From contig JBAJFG010000015.1 of the NCBI GenBank assembly GCA_037903475.1, positions 1,116,001 to 1,180,000 on the forward strand: a stretch of 64,000 bases of DNA, read 5' to 3'. Source of the stretch: Ancylostoma caninum (Eukaryota; Nematoda; Chromadorea; Rhabditida; Ancylostomatidae). Position 1 is the first letter of the stretch. Every line of letters begins with the position of its first letter. Position numbers and translations under genes: made by a program. Below, in pieces: positions 21,937 through 33,717 of this stretch. The notes beneath the pieces are model-generated. The model was not told the origin of the DNA. It saw only the letters and a program-made list of their open reading frames with translations, and searched no databases.

Positions 21937-23449
21937 TTAACATGGATTGCAAGCAAAAAAGGAGGGTTATGTGGCTAACGTCTTTTCTGCCCCCTTTTAT
22001 ACAACTTCTGTTACATGATATATCTATCCTAATGCTAAAAAAAGAAAGTGTTTTAGTGCTTTTCATCTAATGGAAGGAGCGACAAATATGGAATTTTAAT
22101 GATGGGTGCGAAGCTTCTTTTTGTAAAATGGAATTCTAATAGGTGTTGCTCGTAAGATACATGCTAAGTCCTTTGTCGTTTTAACATTAAACGTATAGCG
22201 CTCACTTGAACATTTGCATAATTTTCATGGTTGACTGGGCCGCAGCCACAAGATTTATCATTATTTTGGCCTTGCTTTTCTTACTTTCTGCTTTCCTTTA
22301 CAGCACTCACAGCCCTGTTGAATCTTGTGAGCGTCCAAATACATCAGATGGTGTATCCTCCTATTTTCTTTAGAATACCTATCTTCTCCAATTAATCGTA
22401 CGCTGTGGACGGCGCTAGTTGTGACTTTAATTGTGAAAAAGACTGATTAAATGGGAAAGGTGCTTGATAACTGCTTTATAATAACTCAGGCGCTTTTAAG
22501 GGACCAGCCGCCTTCTTAAATCTGATGGGCCGCGTAAGGCCTAGGCCAAGAATAAAACACTAGCATCTTTGAAAGAATGGTAATTATTATCATGGCTGTT
22601 CCGCCAACGGCTAAGATAAGGAGGGGTCTGCTAAGATAATAAGGTCTCTAAAAGTGCCTGAGAAGTATATTTGGGTCAGATATCATGGTGCTGGCACTGA
22701 ATATCTGAACAAAAACACAGTAACCAATTCGACTACGATCCTTCGCTTTTTCCTGGAAGCAAATATACAGTGGGATGTAAGTTGTTGTATAACCTCTTCT
22801 GGTCTATTTCTCTGCCGTGGTCGGATGTCTTTTTGGCAAGAGAAGCGCTAGAGGACATTCTCGCGGATAATGAAATATGAAATGAGATGAAACCTACATG
22901 GCTCAAATCTATGCCTGACCAGGTAATTTAATAGTTTAACAGTTTATTTTCAGTCGATTACTGTGTGATAGAACGGTAGCAGATGCAAAATAAAATGATG
23001 GACCATGAGTACAGCTGTTGTTTGGCCGGAAAATCCGTCGCATTATCCTCTTTATTTCGAAGAAGAAAAAAAACCTGCGAGACCACGAGCAAAGGCTAGC
23101 GGGCTAAACCCCCAGATTAGAAGTGGTAAGGACGTGTTTTCCTGTGTTAACAACAGGGTAGGTTCGGGAGCAGCATTCACAGCGATGTATTTATGGAGAA
23201 AAGGAAAGGACATAATTCCTGATAGTTAAAGCAAACATGAACAAACATAAACCACATGAAGAACCCAAAAAATAGGCACATCTCTGAGGGGAGACTGTGT
23301 GTTTATAACAAAAATGAAGTAAGCCAGCAGGAGATGAGCGTGCGATAACCAGACGAAGTGGAGCAGAATTTGATGTACCTAAAAGAAAGTAAAAAAAAGC
23401 CAGACAGTCCATATGTGATGGAATAATCAGAAGAACCCCCTCTGCTTGA
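21937..23449. other. intergenic, no gene seen
   Basis: Upstream region of the secreted-peptide gene. No further exon, RNA gene or clear repeat was recognised. Confidence 0.4.
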
Positions 23450-23952
23450 GAACGAGTTCAACTTTGATCAGAAAGATGTTGGCGAGGATGAATTGACCAC
23501 TGTATCAAGTAGATTGTTCCAGGCTTTCAGAGCTCTGATAAGGAAAGAGTCATAAAACTGTTGAGAGCGAGCTTTCTCCACTGACAACCTAAATTGGTGG
23601 CCCTTACTACGGGATATAGAATTAGAATAACTGAACTGAACACATATCGATTTCCACAATTCCGTTCAAAATTTTAAGCACCAAACAAACATTGGTCGTG
23701 CATAATCCTTCGGAGTGTTAGCGAGGTGCCGTTCAGGTGAGAAAGCCTTTCGGGATAAGGAATGTGAAAAAGCTCATTTCTGGCGAATATACGGGAAATG
23801 AATTTTCTCTGAACATTCTCTACGGCATCTTTTAGTTTCTGTTTCGAGGGAGACCACGAAGGCGTACAGTATTCTAAAATAGGTCTCACAGAGGCATTGA
23901 AGAGTTTGAATAATGTACTGTAAGGTAGAACACTATGCATACCATACTGCAC
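23450..23952 (-). pseudogene. non-LTR retrotransposon (LINE) RT C-terminus, broken
   Basis: Minus-strand frame with the typical end of a CR1/Jockey-type LINE reverse transcriptase: LFNASVRPILEYCTPSWSP, then ENVQRKFISRIFAR, then YPERLSHLNGTSLTLRR. After a frameshift near 23660-23675 comes FYDSFLIRALKAWNNL..VVNSSSPTSF, matching the usual R-x-WN-LP ending of such proteins. It then meets a TGA in place of an Arg-like codon before SKLN. The catalytic RT core and the endonuclease are absent, so only about 165 codons of the 3' end remain, with at least one frameshift and one stop. Confidence 0.8.
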
Positions 23953-24001
23953 AATATGTATGCCATTTCTGCCATGTGATCAAGCAGTACAGCCTTGTCT
24001 C

Positions 24002-24252
24002 AGTGGTGACGCACACTGGCCGCGCTTCAGGAGTGTTAAATGAACACAAAGAATCATGACTTAATTATGAAGAAATCCGAGTCACATTCGTGAAGCCAGC
24101 ACCATTGCTCCTGCTTTCGCAGCGACCCCGCGCCAGCTAACAAAGACACGTCACATTCACTAGCGCGTACCACCGCGCCTGTGTAGCAGGACTCACGAGT
24201 GTCATCATAGCGCTACAAGATGCACGGAAGAGGCATTCCAATCTCGCGGATT
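24002..24252. repeat. dispersed repeat, copy 2 (with 10760-11010)
   Basis: Same orientation as copy 1 and about 75-80% alike by eye over 250 bp. The ends are not sharply defined. Confidence 0.6.
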
Positions 24253-25300
24253 TCTCGTAAGTTTCTCGCTATTTCACTAATGAAGACGAGTGCCAGGACA
24301 CTGAAAACCACCCAAAACCAAACAAAATCTCTCAGACACGAAGATTTTAGCGGGTGCTGGTTTTGAACAAGAGTAGTAGAGTGGCAACATGTGTGCAAAG
24401 TCTCTGAAGTCTTCTAGAAGCAGTCGATGTGTTAACATAGAAGTGCGTCCATAACACATCCATGAGTGGAAAATGTCACTCTTTTTTTTGAACATATTTT
24501 TGTTGTAGCCGTAGCCGCTGGAGTTCTGGTGAAGAAGTATCAAGAAGAAACATGTTAGATGTTAGACATTATTAAATGAGCAACCATATACGCACAATGA
24601 GCGTCGATGGCGGTGGCCTTTCGGCGGCCTTGAGAAGGACGCCGCGCAACCGCGCCGCGAGCGCCGGAATCGATGCCGTTCGGTACCATGATGATGTTTC
24701 TGGCAGCTTTTGTAGCCGAAAAAGGAAAGTATCATAAAATAAGGACTACATAGAGAATGTGTCGATGGATTTATCCTCCAAAAATATATTATAAATGTCG
24801 TAGAACATTCCGATAATTCCTCAATGTTCTTTGGTGTTTCTTACTGAAAGCAATTATAATTATTCCATCAGAGGGAAACCACATTTCACCACAGAAAGAT
24901 GTAGCTCTCCACTTTCCGACTACATGCCACCCTTACCCGAGTCCTCCATAGAAGGGCAACGTGCATGTTTCACCCGAGACGCCCACGTCTAGGAAGAGAA
25001 AAACGGAAGACACCGAACATCGCTTAAAACTTTGTATTTGAAACTTTGTACATTGCCTGAGACAACGTCGAGAACTGGTAAAGCATGATGAGACGTTTGA
25101 CTGTATAGGTTGCAGATCAAGCAACTGGGGCCACATTCAGACCTCTGACGACGGTTTCGTTGAAGGTCAATAAAGATCCACCGTAACAACCTGGTGTGGC
25201 AGAAGCAAGTGCTACTATTCATCAATTTCAAAAATGTCCAGGTTTAAAGAAGAAAGAACATGGAGGTTATCGCTTAAAATATTATTAAAAGGAGGTGGAT
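24253..25300. other. intergenic with partial MITE copy
   Basis: No gene supported. 24597-24680 is a partial copy of the left arm of the foldback at 33451-33717 (GTCGATGGCGGTGGC, CGCGCAACCGC, GGAATCGATG). Confidence 0.5.
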
Positions 25301-26398
25301 CAGGGCTGTGCGTTACTAACGTAACGAAATAACGCATAAACGCGTAACGGCCATTTTTGGCCTAACGTAGCGAATTAACAAATTGACGAAGAACTCCGAA
25401 AATCCGTTAAAATCCATTTCGTATATGAAATGCATGCTTTCCTCACTTGACGCAGTTTTCTCGTACTATGCAGCAGAAATTATACGCATAATCACGACGA
25501 TTGTGAGATACGATCTGCAGTAAGGCCCCCGAAATGCAATCTGCTTTCTTTCATTCTTTCTTATCTTCATATGAGTTAAGGCGTGACGGCAGGTATAGCG
25601 GCATAATTGTTGAGATTATTGAGAACTTTCATGAGTCTGTCATTATTTTAGGAAGAGGATGGATACTCTGGGCAGCATCCATCATTCTCTATCGATCCTT
25701 CTGGGTATTGGAGGAACCATATCAACATCTCGAAATTCTCTCGCATCAAATAGTTGCCATATAAATACCTTTCCACACACAATTGAGTGCGAGCTTCTCT
25801 TCTCAAGAGCATGCTTTATTGTGCTAGATTTAAGAACCAGCTTTACTGTAAAAGACTTGGGAAATCTGCTCTTTTTGCACCACAACATACTTATACTTAT
25901 ACGTACACCTGAGCGCCTTGTCCTTTGAATCTCTCGCTTTCTTTCATGAAGCCTAAGATCTTGAGAGTTCTCATCATTTCCCACAGATTTGTGGAAATTG
26001 TAAAGCGAAATAACCAAACTCTTAACCAAAGGCACCTCTGCCATTTGTCTTTCTTTCAATCATCTGATGACTATCTATGTTAGTCTTCTGTATACATTGA
26101 AGAGAAATTTTCATTTTAAAATGTTTTCACCTTGCTATGGCGTACTTCCAGAGGCAGAAGTAAACAATGTTAGCTTCAATTTTTTTTGTTGGATCTACAG
26201 CTTATTTGCTTTGTATGTCAGTCAGGGAACTCGTCTGCTTGTTACAACTGATGAAACTTATCAAACTATTCACAAATCCGTATTGTAGCGAACCAACCTA
26301 TTAGCGGATTAACGCATTAACGCGTAACGGCCATTTTCGGCCTAATGTAACGAATTAACGGATTAACTAAACTGAAGTTCTTCTAACGCGTAGCCCTG
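25301..26398. mobile_element. TIR element with AACGCGTAACG subterminal repeats
   Basis: The left end CAGGGCTGTGCGTTA and right end TAACGCGTAGCCCTG are imperfect inverted repeats. Both ends carry AACGCGTAACGGCCATTTT and GGCCTAA blocks. The layout (CAGGG ends, subterminal repeats, about 1.1 kb, no transposase) parallels the hAT-like element at 17880, but no target duplication is visible. Confidence 0.65.
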
Positions 26399-26745
26399 AT
26401 TCGCATTTTTCTCAGAATTTCAACCTATAGGGAGGTCTGGACTCACTCCTAACATTATTTCTGGGTTTCAACCCTTTCTAGCAACACAGACTGGCGTGAA
26501 ATCCGAGAAGGACACATTCTATTCGTAGACAGATGGCGTCACTTAAGTCAGGACGTCCGCTGCATACGAAGTGAGTGCCTACACGGAGAAAATCTTCTAA
26601 CGGTGCTGTTGGGTAATGGAGGGGGGGGGGGAGGGGGGAGAACAGACATGAGAGGGAGAAAATTTGGAGTTCCCTAATATTTGAGACAGAAAAGGTACTG
26701 GATGGTAATGCCGACTGTATCCTGAGTCGGTGGAACGGCTAAGAT

Positions 26746-27440
26746 TGAGATTAACCAGGGTAAGCGTGTTGGCGCAAGTGTGTTAACGGTGGGCAAAATT
26801 GCGAGGTGTTAACATGCTTACCCTGGGTAACCCCAATGATGCGTGCGCCTCCAAAATTACTTGTTACCTGGCACCTAGCAGCATGTTCACACATCCGTAA
26901 CGTTGTCTATACTTGGCTGCTACCTGTGGTTAACGAGAGGTGGCAGTTGGGTTAAGACAACGCTACGTATGGATATGTATGAGCTATGTATGAGATTACC
27001 CATCCTTCGAGTGATGCATCCGGGCGGAGGTTTTATGCGTGCTCATTAAAAAACACATCGTAGATAGGGCTCCCTTCTGGGACCGCATACATTATTGAGA
27101 TTACCCAGGGCAAACGTGTTAGCACCACACAAATTTATCCTATGTTGCACAAGCGTCGATACGTTTACCATGACTAATCTCAATGATGCACTCGGGCCCG
27201 GCACCAGGCAATAACGGCACTATCTATGGATATCCCACTAAATTCCTCTAGGTCACCTGATAGAGTCCCCTCGAGTAACGCGGTGTATATGTATATACCT
27301 GTGACTAAACGGCGCCTGGATGCATCACTTGAAGATGGGTAATCCCATACCTGTGGGTACGATTAACTACAGGTAGCAGATGGGTACAGACAACGTTACG
27401 TATTCGTGAACATGTCGCTGGATGCCAGGTAAAGGGTAAA
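26746..27440. mobile_element. compound foldback element
   Basis: A foldback unit at 26747-26842 (GAGATTAACCAGGGTAAG..TTACCCTGGGTAA) is followed by an arm at 26867-26941 that is inverted at 27359-27432 (TTACCTGGCA..ATGTTCAC..GTAACGTTGTCT). A second, degraded foldback unit lies at 27092-27196. Related units are tandem at 55.8-56.3 kb and single at 59.77 kb. Confidence 0.65.
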
Positions 27441-29021
27441 TTTGAATATGTTCTGGCGAAACTTGTCCTAAGCCGGAATATAGTAACTTGTCTGGCACGT
27501 GGGACTTTTACTTGTGTTACTTAATGTGTACTGAATAGAAGCTTCTAATAATTCTTTAATTCGCTCCAAAGTCCACACTAGAGGTCACCAACACCTTTTT
27601 TACCATGTAGATGACAAGAATGACAACAAAACGGAGATTAACCTATGATAAAGCCTCGAACATAAACAAAACATATCATACTTCAATAAGACTTATTTCA
27701 CACATGTTAAAATCTGATCACAATTAACTTTCGTCGACTTTATCGACATACGTTAACAAGTTTACGATGAGTAGTCTCAATTTTGCATACCAGCCCTGCT
27801 TCAAAGGCAACTGGGCAGCACTTTCTTGCTCTAAAATGCCGGGATCTCATCGAATTCAAATTTTACGGCATATATTACAATACCTACAGTAATAAAACCA
27901 TATACCTAGCAGTGCGTAAGATTTTCGAGGATGGTTGTCTCGACAGCTCTGACAAATGCGTTTCATCTTTTGCATCCTGTCATCACAGCAGGTGCTCTCA
28001 TAAGATGAACGACAACTCACCCCTACCTGATTTTTAAGTTGATGGGTGCCGTCCCTACATCATAGTTGACGCATACGCCTAAAAACCAATGCAGCCACTG
28101 AACGAGGACGCGGGACGCGGAAGCGAAAAGGCTTGCATTGATAGGCCGATGACGTGCCTTTTGTTCACGTATTTTTCAATGTTTTCGATATTGGTTGGTC
28201 ACATGTTATGGACATTGAGCAAATAGTTATTGAAAACGATATTTCCATATTGGAATTGGGTCGATACGGTTGGTAGCCTCACGCACACCGCAATTTTATT
28301 CTATGATTTTATTACTCTTTCAATCCTCCGATAACCTTTCTGTGGTCCTTTCTTTATATACCTTCTTTGCGAAGGGTTGCATTGTGACTCTCCACGATGT
28401 ATATAATAAATAAATAAATAAATGCATAAAAAAATAAATATTGAGCACGTTTCACTCAGAAAGCGCTCCGATCAGAAAAATAATCAAGATCGGAGTGCTG
28501 CAGGATGAAGCAAAACCAGAATTCTTCGTTGAGGGTTTATGGATTTTTTTTCTGAGTGATTTAAGTATTAAGACTTACTTATTAGCACAACTCTCATCAA
28601 AATAGTAGAACTTGTCAGTGCACGCTTCTGAAAATGTGCGAACCATCAGCGTACTACAGTTCTACCTTTCAATTACACCGTTGCACAGTTAGGAGAATGT
28701 AAGAGAGGTAGTGTCTCCCTTTCGTTTTTGAGATTTTTTCTTTTAGTTGGTGTTGTAGATGAGGATCAGAGTGGAAAAGGCAGTTATTCGTTAACCATTA
28801 TATAAAATGAAACTCTGTTTATTTACCTAGGTTTGAAATCTTTACTATCTAGTTTCGAGTACTGTTTAGTCCTCTTGTACTATTTTGTTTCACATCCGGG
28901 TCCTACTAGTCTTCGCGTTTGAGCGTTGAATTAGTTTTTTCAGTAGTCTTCAGGCTTACACTTTCCCATCTCCTTCTGAGAAGTGCTAAAGAAAGCCGTC
29001 CGCTTTGAGTCCAACTACACT
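27441..29021. other. intergenic, no gene seen
   Basis: AT-rich. An AAATAAATAAATAAAT tract at about 28404-28440 may be the tail of a non-LTR element. No coding signal. Confidence 0.4.
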
Positions 29022-29025
29022 TTAA

Positions 29026-29667
29026 AGGCGCTGTCTTACCGCAGGATCGTTTTTGAGATTTTATTTATTTATTTATTCAATACATCTCAACTGTGTGCAC
29101 ATAACAGAAAAAGAAATCATCACCACATCCATGCAACAAGGAGGATCTTCAGAGGCATTAAAGTATTGAAGGTTTTGAGCGACCACGAAAAAAAAAGCCC
29201 GAATACCATCAGAATATATATGTAAAATTCCCTAGTAATTGTTCGCGATCAGGAACGATACCATGCATGCAGCCTATCACTGTTGTGCGGGTGTAAATGG
29301 TGCTAGGGAAACACAACTTTCTGCGAGCCATAGAGCATGCACAGAAGATTTTCACGTGAAAAGATTCCACAATAGCTGCTGATCACAAAATAAGTGTGAT
29401 TCCGTGGAAAACTACATCGAAAACCTGTTTTCAAGCCCAAATTATCGAAGAGTCCGTGGGCTGATTCATTCCGAAACTACAGGGTTTTCATCTCATGAAG
29501 TTCTTTGCTCGTCACACATGGAGCGCAGTTTCTGTTCTGACAGGGAGTGTATGAGAAGCTCTCACAAGATTCACGAATTTCCCCGGAAGGTGCACTCCCA
29601 AGAGTGAATTATTCAGATAGTGCCTTGGCTCCGCCCCTCGGACGATTCTGAGGTGAGACGGCGCCTA
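29026..29667. mobile_element. TTAA-type TIR element, diverged relative of 19909-20221
   Basis: AGGCGCTGTCTTACC after TTAA (29022-29025) faces GGTGAGACGGCGCCT, with TTAA at 29668-29671. The interior differs from the 313-bp copy and includes a TTTATTTATTTATT tract. No transposase. Confidence 0.55.
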
Positions 29668-29929
29668 TTAAAGCGGTAAAGAAGGGGAATTAGACCGTCG
29701 TTTTATCCGTTTTTCTTTCTTCAAAGAAGTCCATGACCTAATCATTGTTGACTAGCGATCCATCAATTTTTTCTTTTCAAGAAACTACCTCGTAACCGGC
29801 CCGAATTCATCACCTGCCCTAACCACAAGACATCAACGCTGTCCAGGTTCCGTTAACAACCCCCGTCGAAAGAAAGAAAAAACTTCCACATTTTGCTCTC
29901 AAAGATACTTCCCCCCTATTTGATCTGCG

Positions 29930-29988
29930 TTACTGCAAACTCATTTTTAATCCCGACTCGAACGTAGCCTTCTGCACACCGAAAATTC
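29930..29988 (-). CDS. candidate last exon of the acidic-protein gene
   Basis: After an ATGCAG acceptor on the minus strand, 59 bases read IFGVQKATFESGLKMSLQ and a TAA stop. The splice phase matches the phase-1 end of the exon at 31105-31209. It is the only phase-compatible short open exon I found downstream, but the intervening 1.1 kb leaves room for others. Confidence 0.3.
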
Positions 29989-30224
29989 CTGCATGTTGAA
30001 GATTTGAAACTAGCGCGCTGAATATCGACATTGCAGTTGGAGTCGATGCGCCAAGTGACCCCGACTTCTGAAACATAACGAGCCAATCTTTTATGAATGG
30101 CAAGATTAGTGGTGATTTCCTGCAAGAGTGCTGGAAAATCCGTTCCTAACCCTGGTAGATTGGGACAAGTCCTGTGGTATCGTAGCTGATGAACCAGACT
30201 TCAACGGTGCTTATCTCACTGCCT

Positions 30225-30374
30225 TATATAGTATGTTTCACCTCAGATGACAGGTGGGAAGACAGTAGAGAGAAAATGACCGTCCTAAAATGTGCAAAAG
30301 TTGGAGAGGAACGAGAGAAAAGCAGGTTATCCGCACGGTTACTTAACTATTGTCGCATTTGGAGCAGAGTATAG
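30225..30374. mobile_element. MITE family B, copy 1
   Basis: TATAGTATGTTTCA at the left and GTATAG at the right, about 150 bp, related to 35945-36091, 44022-44168 and 57347-57488. Consensus features: TATAGTGTGTTTCAC ends, GAGAAAGAGAG and CGAGAAA blocks, AACTATCGTCG near the right end. Ends in TA suit a Tc1/mariner-type insertion. Non-coding. Confidence 0.6.
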
Positions 30375-30816
30375 TAATTCAAAAATATTTTTATTTTATT
30401 TGCGATCAATATTCAGTGATAATCTAGAGAAAAATTGAAGTATTCCCATGAGCGTAATCCAATGATTCATTTTAAAAAAATACAAAATATTCATGTAGCG
30501 GAAAAATGACGAGATCATGGCAAAATTGGAACATATGCACATTCAAACGAGATTCAACAAATGAGTGAGATCAATGCAACCCGTAAGAGAGATCAATTCA
30601 AGCCGATAAATCAATCAATAGGTAAAGGTGAAAAGTCGAAAAATATGCACATCCAAATTCCCAATGATGGAGCTAAAAATTCCAGGAAGAAACATAGAAA
30701 AAGGCAATAAATTCGAAGAAAACTTGGGAATTCCAGCACAATTCATAAAATAGTGAGAAAAAACACTTCGCTGTGAGTAGTAGTAGACCAGAATCGAAAG
30801 TTGCTCAGAAAAAAGA

Positions 30817-30959
30817 GCGAGAACTGGTCCCCGAAGCACGTCTGTACGGAATGTGTGATTCGGACACAAACTGCAGAGTTTCCACTTCAAGAGCAGAACA
30901 GTGTTGAGAGAAAGAAAACCCATGTATGGTGTGCAACCTGACTGGGGACCAGTTTTCGC
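30817..30959. repeat. inverted pair of the 16-nt motif
   Basis: GCGAGAACTGGTCCCC at 30817-30832 and its near inverse GGGGACCAGTTTTCGC at 30944-30959 bracket about 110 bases with no other pairing seen. Confidence 0.7.
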
Positions 30960-31104
30960 GCAATAAAATGCAAACAGTACCCTAATGTATAACATTTTCG
31001 TTCGAATAGTTGCTACATTATACTACATTTGCTTGGTATTCGTGGATTACAGCAGTTCAACGTGTGAAATTTGCTCATCCAACTTTGATTTGTGCTTGGT
31101 GCAC

Positions 31105-32395
31105 CTGGAAGAGGTGGCAGCAGGTCCAGATCGTCCGACTGTGAGTCATCCATGTCGAAAGAGTCCGTTAATCGGGATTTCTCTTTGACAGAGCCGGTGT
31201 TGGTGAAATCTGCACGAAATTTCATCAGATAGTTCATAAGAAAGTGGTGAAAATATAGAAAAAGGGGAGTTCACAAGTTATCGCGCTCTAAATACAATTT
31301 TCAGGGCACGAACGGATGAGAGACAGAATTTACCCTGGACGTTTTCCTGCATCTGCATAATTTCTGAAGGGGTAGCATATGGAACTCTCGCAAAAACGAT
31401 CGCCTCAAAAAGGCTAAACTCTAGAAAAGAAACTCGAGCATGTAGCCTGCGTGCGTACGTACATACACTTTTTTGTTTTTATTGTTGATAGCTCTGGGCA
31501 AGCTTATCCACCCACAAAGTTGGAGATAATAGAATAATAAAGTCTAGGAAATTGAGTAATACAGTATATAAAAAATGAAAATAAATAAATTGCAAACACT
31601 TACTATGTTGTCGGACATTATTAACTAAATCATCGTGGCCTTCCTCCTTTTCTTCATCGCTATCCAGGGGACAGTCAAATAACCGGCTTTTTTCCGTCTC
31701 CTCGCTGAAAATGTCATTAAAATCGATGAAATCCTTGTTAGGCATGGATCAGCCTCACTTGTGATGCGTGTCGCCATTCAGCCTTCGCTCTTCGTCATGG
31801 TCATCCAGAGTGAAAACCTCTGATTCGGTCGCCAACACTCGTGGGATGCCTAGAGCTTTGAAACACTAAGTGGAATATAAAAAATATATTGATATATAAG
31901 AAATATTCATGCTCAGAGTGTAGTGGCTTCACAGACTCTGAAGAGGGATGGGAGGTGGAGGGAGAGGGGGGGGAGGGAGTACATGGGAGTTTTCCTCGAT
32001 GAAAAAAGACTGTCAGCCACAATTTCAAAAGGGAAAGTTCTCAAAAACTCCTTCTGAATTTTTGTTTATAATAATTGACCAAAACAAACGACAAGAATAA
32101 GGTTTAGTAAGAAAACTGGCATTTTCACCTATCTTAAGCAAATTTTGAGGAATTTGTCGACCATTCTTAGGTAGCCTAGGGGAGAGGAAGGTAAAGTATT
32201 AGAAAAAATTGAGTTCAAAAGGGCTCTAACCAATTTTTAGGAACAAAATTTTTTTCCAGAACTAGTTATCGATCTGAATGATCAGATATGAGTAGATAGT
32301 GAAAGAATGTCAAACTAACCGGAAGATCGGATTTGGTATTTAGCGTAGCCATTGCCAGCTGATGAAGCGCCGGGACCAATTGTCGGCGCGCTCAT
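31105..32395 (-). CDS. multi-exon gene for an acidic uncharacterised protein
   Basis: I do not recognise the product. Five exons join in consistent phase with GT-AG introns: 32320-32395 (MSAPTIGPGASSAGNGYAKY..), 31759-31849 (IPRVLATESEVFTLDDHDEE..), 31604-31704 (EETEKSRLFDCPLDSDEEKE..), 31334-31363 (IMQMQENVQ) and 31105-31209 (FTNTGSVKEK..DDSQSDDLDLLPPLP). The second intron is only 54 bases and ends in ATTTTCAG. The start is the only ATG in the first exon, with an AG eight bases before it. The product is hydrophilic, rich in Asp, Glu and Ser, without signal peptide or membrane segment, and is probably intracellular. Clusters such as DSDEEKEE and DDSQSDD look like casein-kinase-2 sites (inference). 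It ends in an open donor at 31104, so at least one more exon follows; a candidate is at 29930-29988. The small fourth exon is the weakest part. Confidence 0.6.
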
Positions 32396-33450
32396 TCACG
32401 TCCTTTAAATTATGAGGTTGTCCAAGTGGTTTGCAGACGTGACTGGCTGGAATATCCTACTGAATCTTAAATAACATTTAAAAAAAGACAATATGGCGAT
32501 ATTTGCAGAAAAAAAAGAAAATTTCCAGGAAAATGACCGGAATCCATCTTCACCAAATTCGATGCGTAAATATAGCCAATAAAGGTACTGCTGGATGAGA
32601 AAAAAACCTTCGTGAAAAAGGAAAATGTGGAAGAAATTATTAATGAGCGAGCTGAGGAATTTTCCATAGGAATATTCACGCTACAACGAAGAGTGGGCAC
32701 AAAAATAAACAATAAACAAGTCAAAATCAATATAGACAAGGCAAAAACAAGCCAATCTCACACCAACAACGATAAAATTTGTCCAAAAAATATTTATCAA
32801 AACTACAAAATTATGGCAATGTAATAATAAAATATGAGGTAAATTTTGAGCTTGAAATCTAAGTGAAATCCAGCACGTCGTTGTTCTACTGCGATAGCAT
32901 CGGTCCACAGCATTGAGCACTAAAAACAGCCGCATCACAGAGCGAAGAAAAATGGGCTTTATCGACCCGTTCGTTCGCCGACGACTTTAATCCTATGAAA
33001 TCCGGATTTTTACGGAAATGGAATTTTCGGGAAGCACTGATTGGGAACGCTGCCAACCTCATAGAGACCCTCTTTCCCAACTGGTGCAAACCCAATCCCA
33101 TCAAGTCGTCGCGCCAATTCCATTGGGTTTGGGACTTCACAAGAGAGGAAAAAAACATTGACATCCAAAAAAAAAATCCATAAAAAATTATTTTTCCGTC
33201 CATCCATGTTAACAGCGCGTATGAAGAAAGCACGCTCCAGTAAGATGACTGCTGACTTGTTAATTGCGATTATTCCATATTTGGATCCGTTAATTATTGG
33301 TGTGGGCGTGGTTTTGTTCATTGCGAGAAGAAAGGGGCGGAGTCGCTGCTGCATAATTGGCTTATTCATGCACCATCATCACCTTCGTCGTTTCTGTGTC
33401 AACTCGACGTTCATACTCGCACCACTTTTTTTTTCAAAATATAGTGTACA
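32396..33450. other. intergenic, upstream of the acidic-protein gene
   Basis: No further exon recognised. AT-rich, without a clear promoter motif. Confidence 0.4.
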
Positions 33451-33717
33451 GTGAGTGTCGATGGCGGTGGCATTTGCGCGGCTCCGAGAAGGACGTCGCG
33501 CAACCGCACCGAGCGCTTCGGAATCGATGTCGTCTGCACTAGAAATGCTATTTCTAGCAGCTTTTCTACTAGATACGAGAGAAGATCATCAAAATCGGAA
33601 AGAAAAGTGTCTAGAAATAGCATTCCGGCGGCAGACGACATCGATTCCGGCGCGTGCGGTGCGGTTGCGCGGCGTGCTTCTCGAAGCCGCGGAAAAGCCA
33701 CCAGCATCGACGCTCAC
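33451..33717. mobile_element. foldback MITE, GC-rich arms
   Basis: GTGAGTGTCGATGGCGGTGG at the left and its imperfect inverse ending CGACGCTCAC at the right. The arms of about 85 bp include GCGCAACCGCACCG and GGAATCGATGTCGTCTGC with their inverses. The inner AGAAATGCTATTTCTAG and CTAGAAATAGCATT also pair. A partial copy is at 24597-24680. Open frames across it on both strands are by-products of the GC-rich foldback. Confidence 0.8.
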
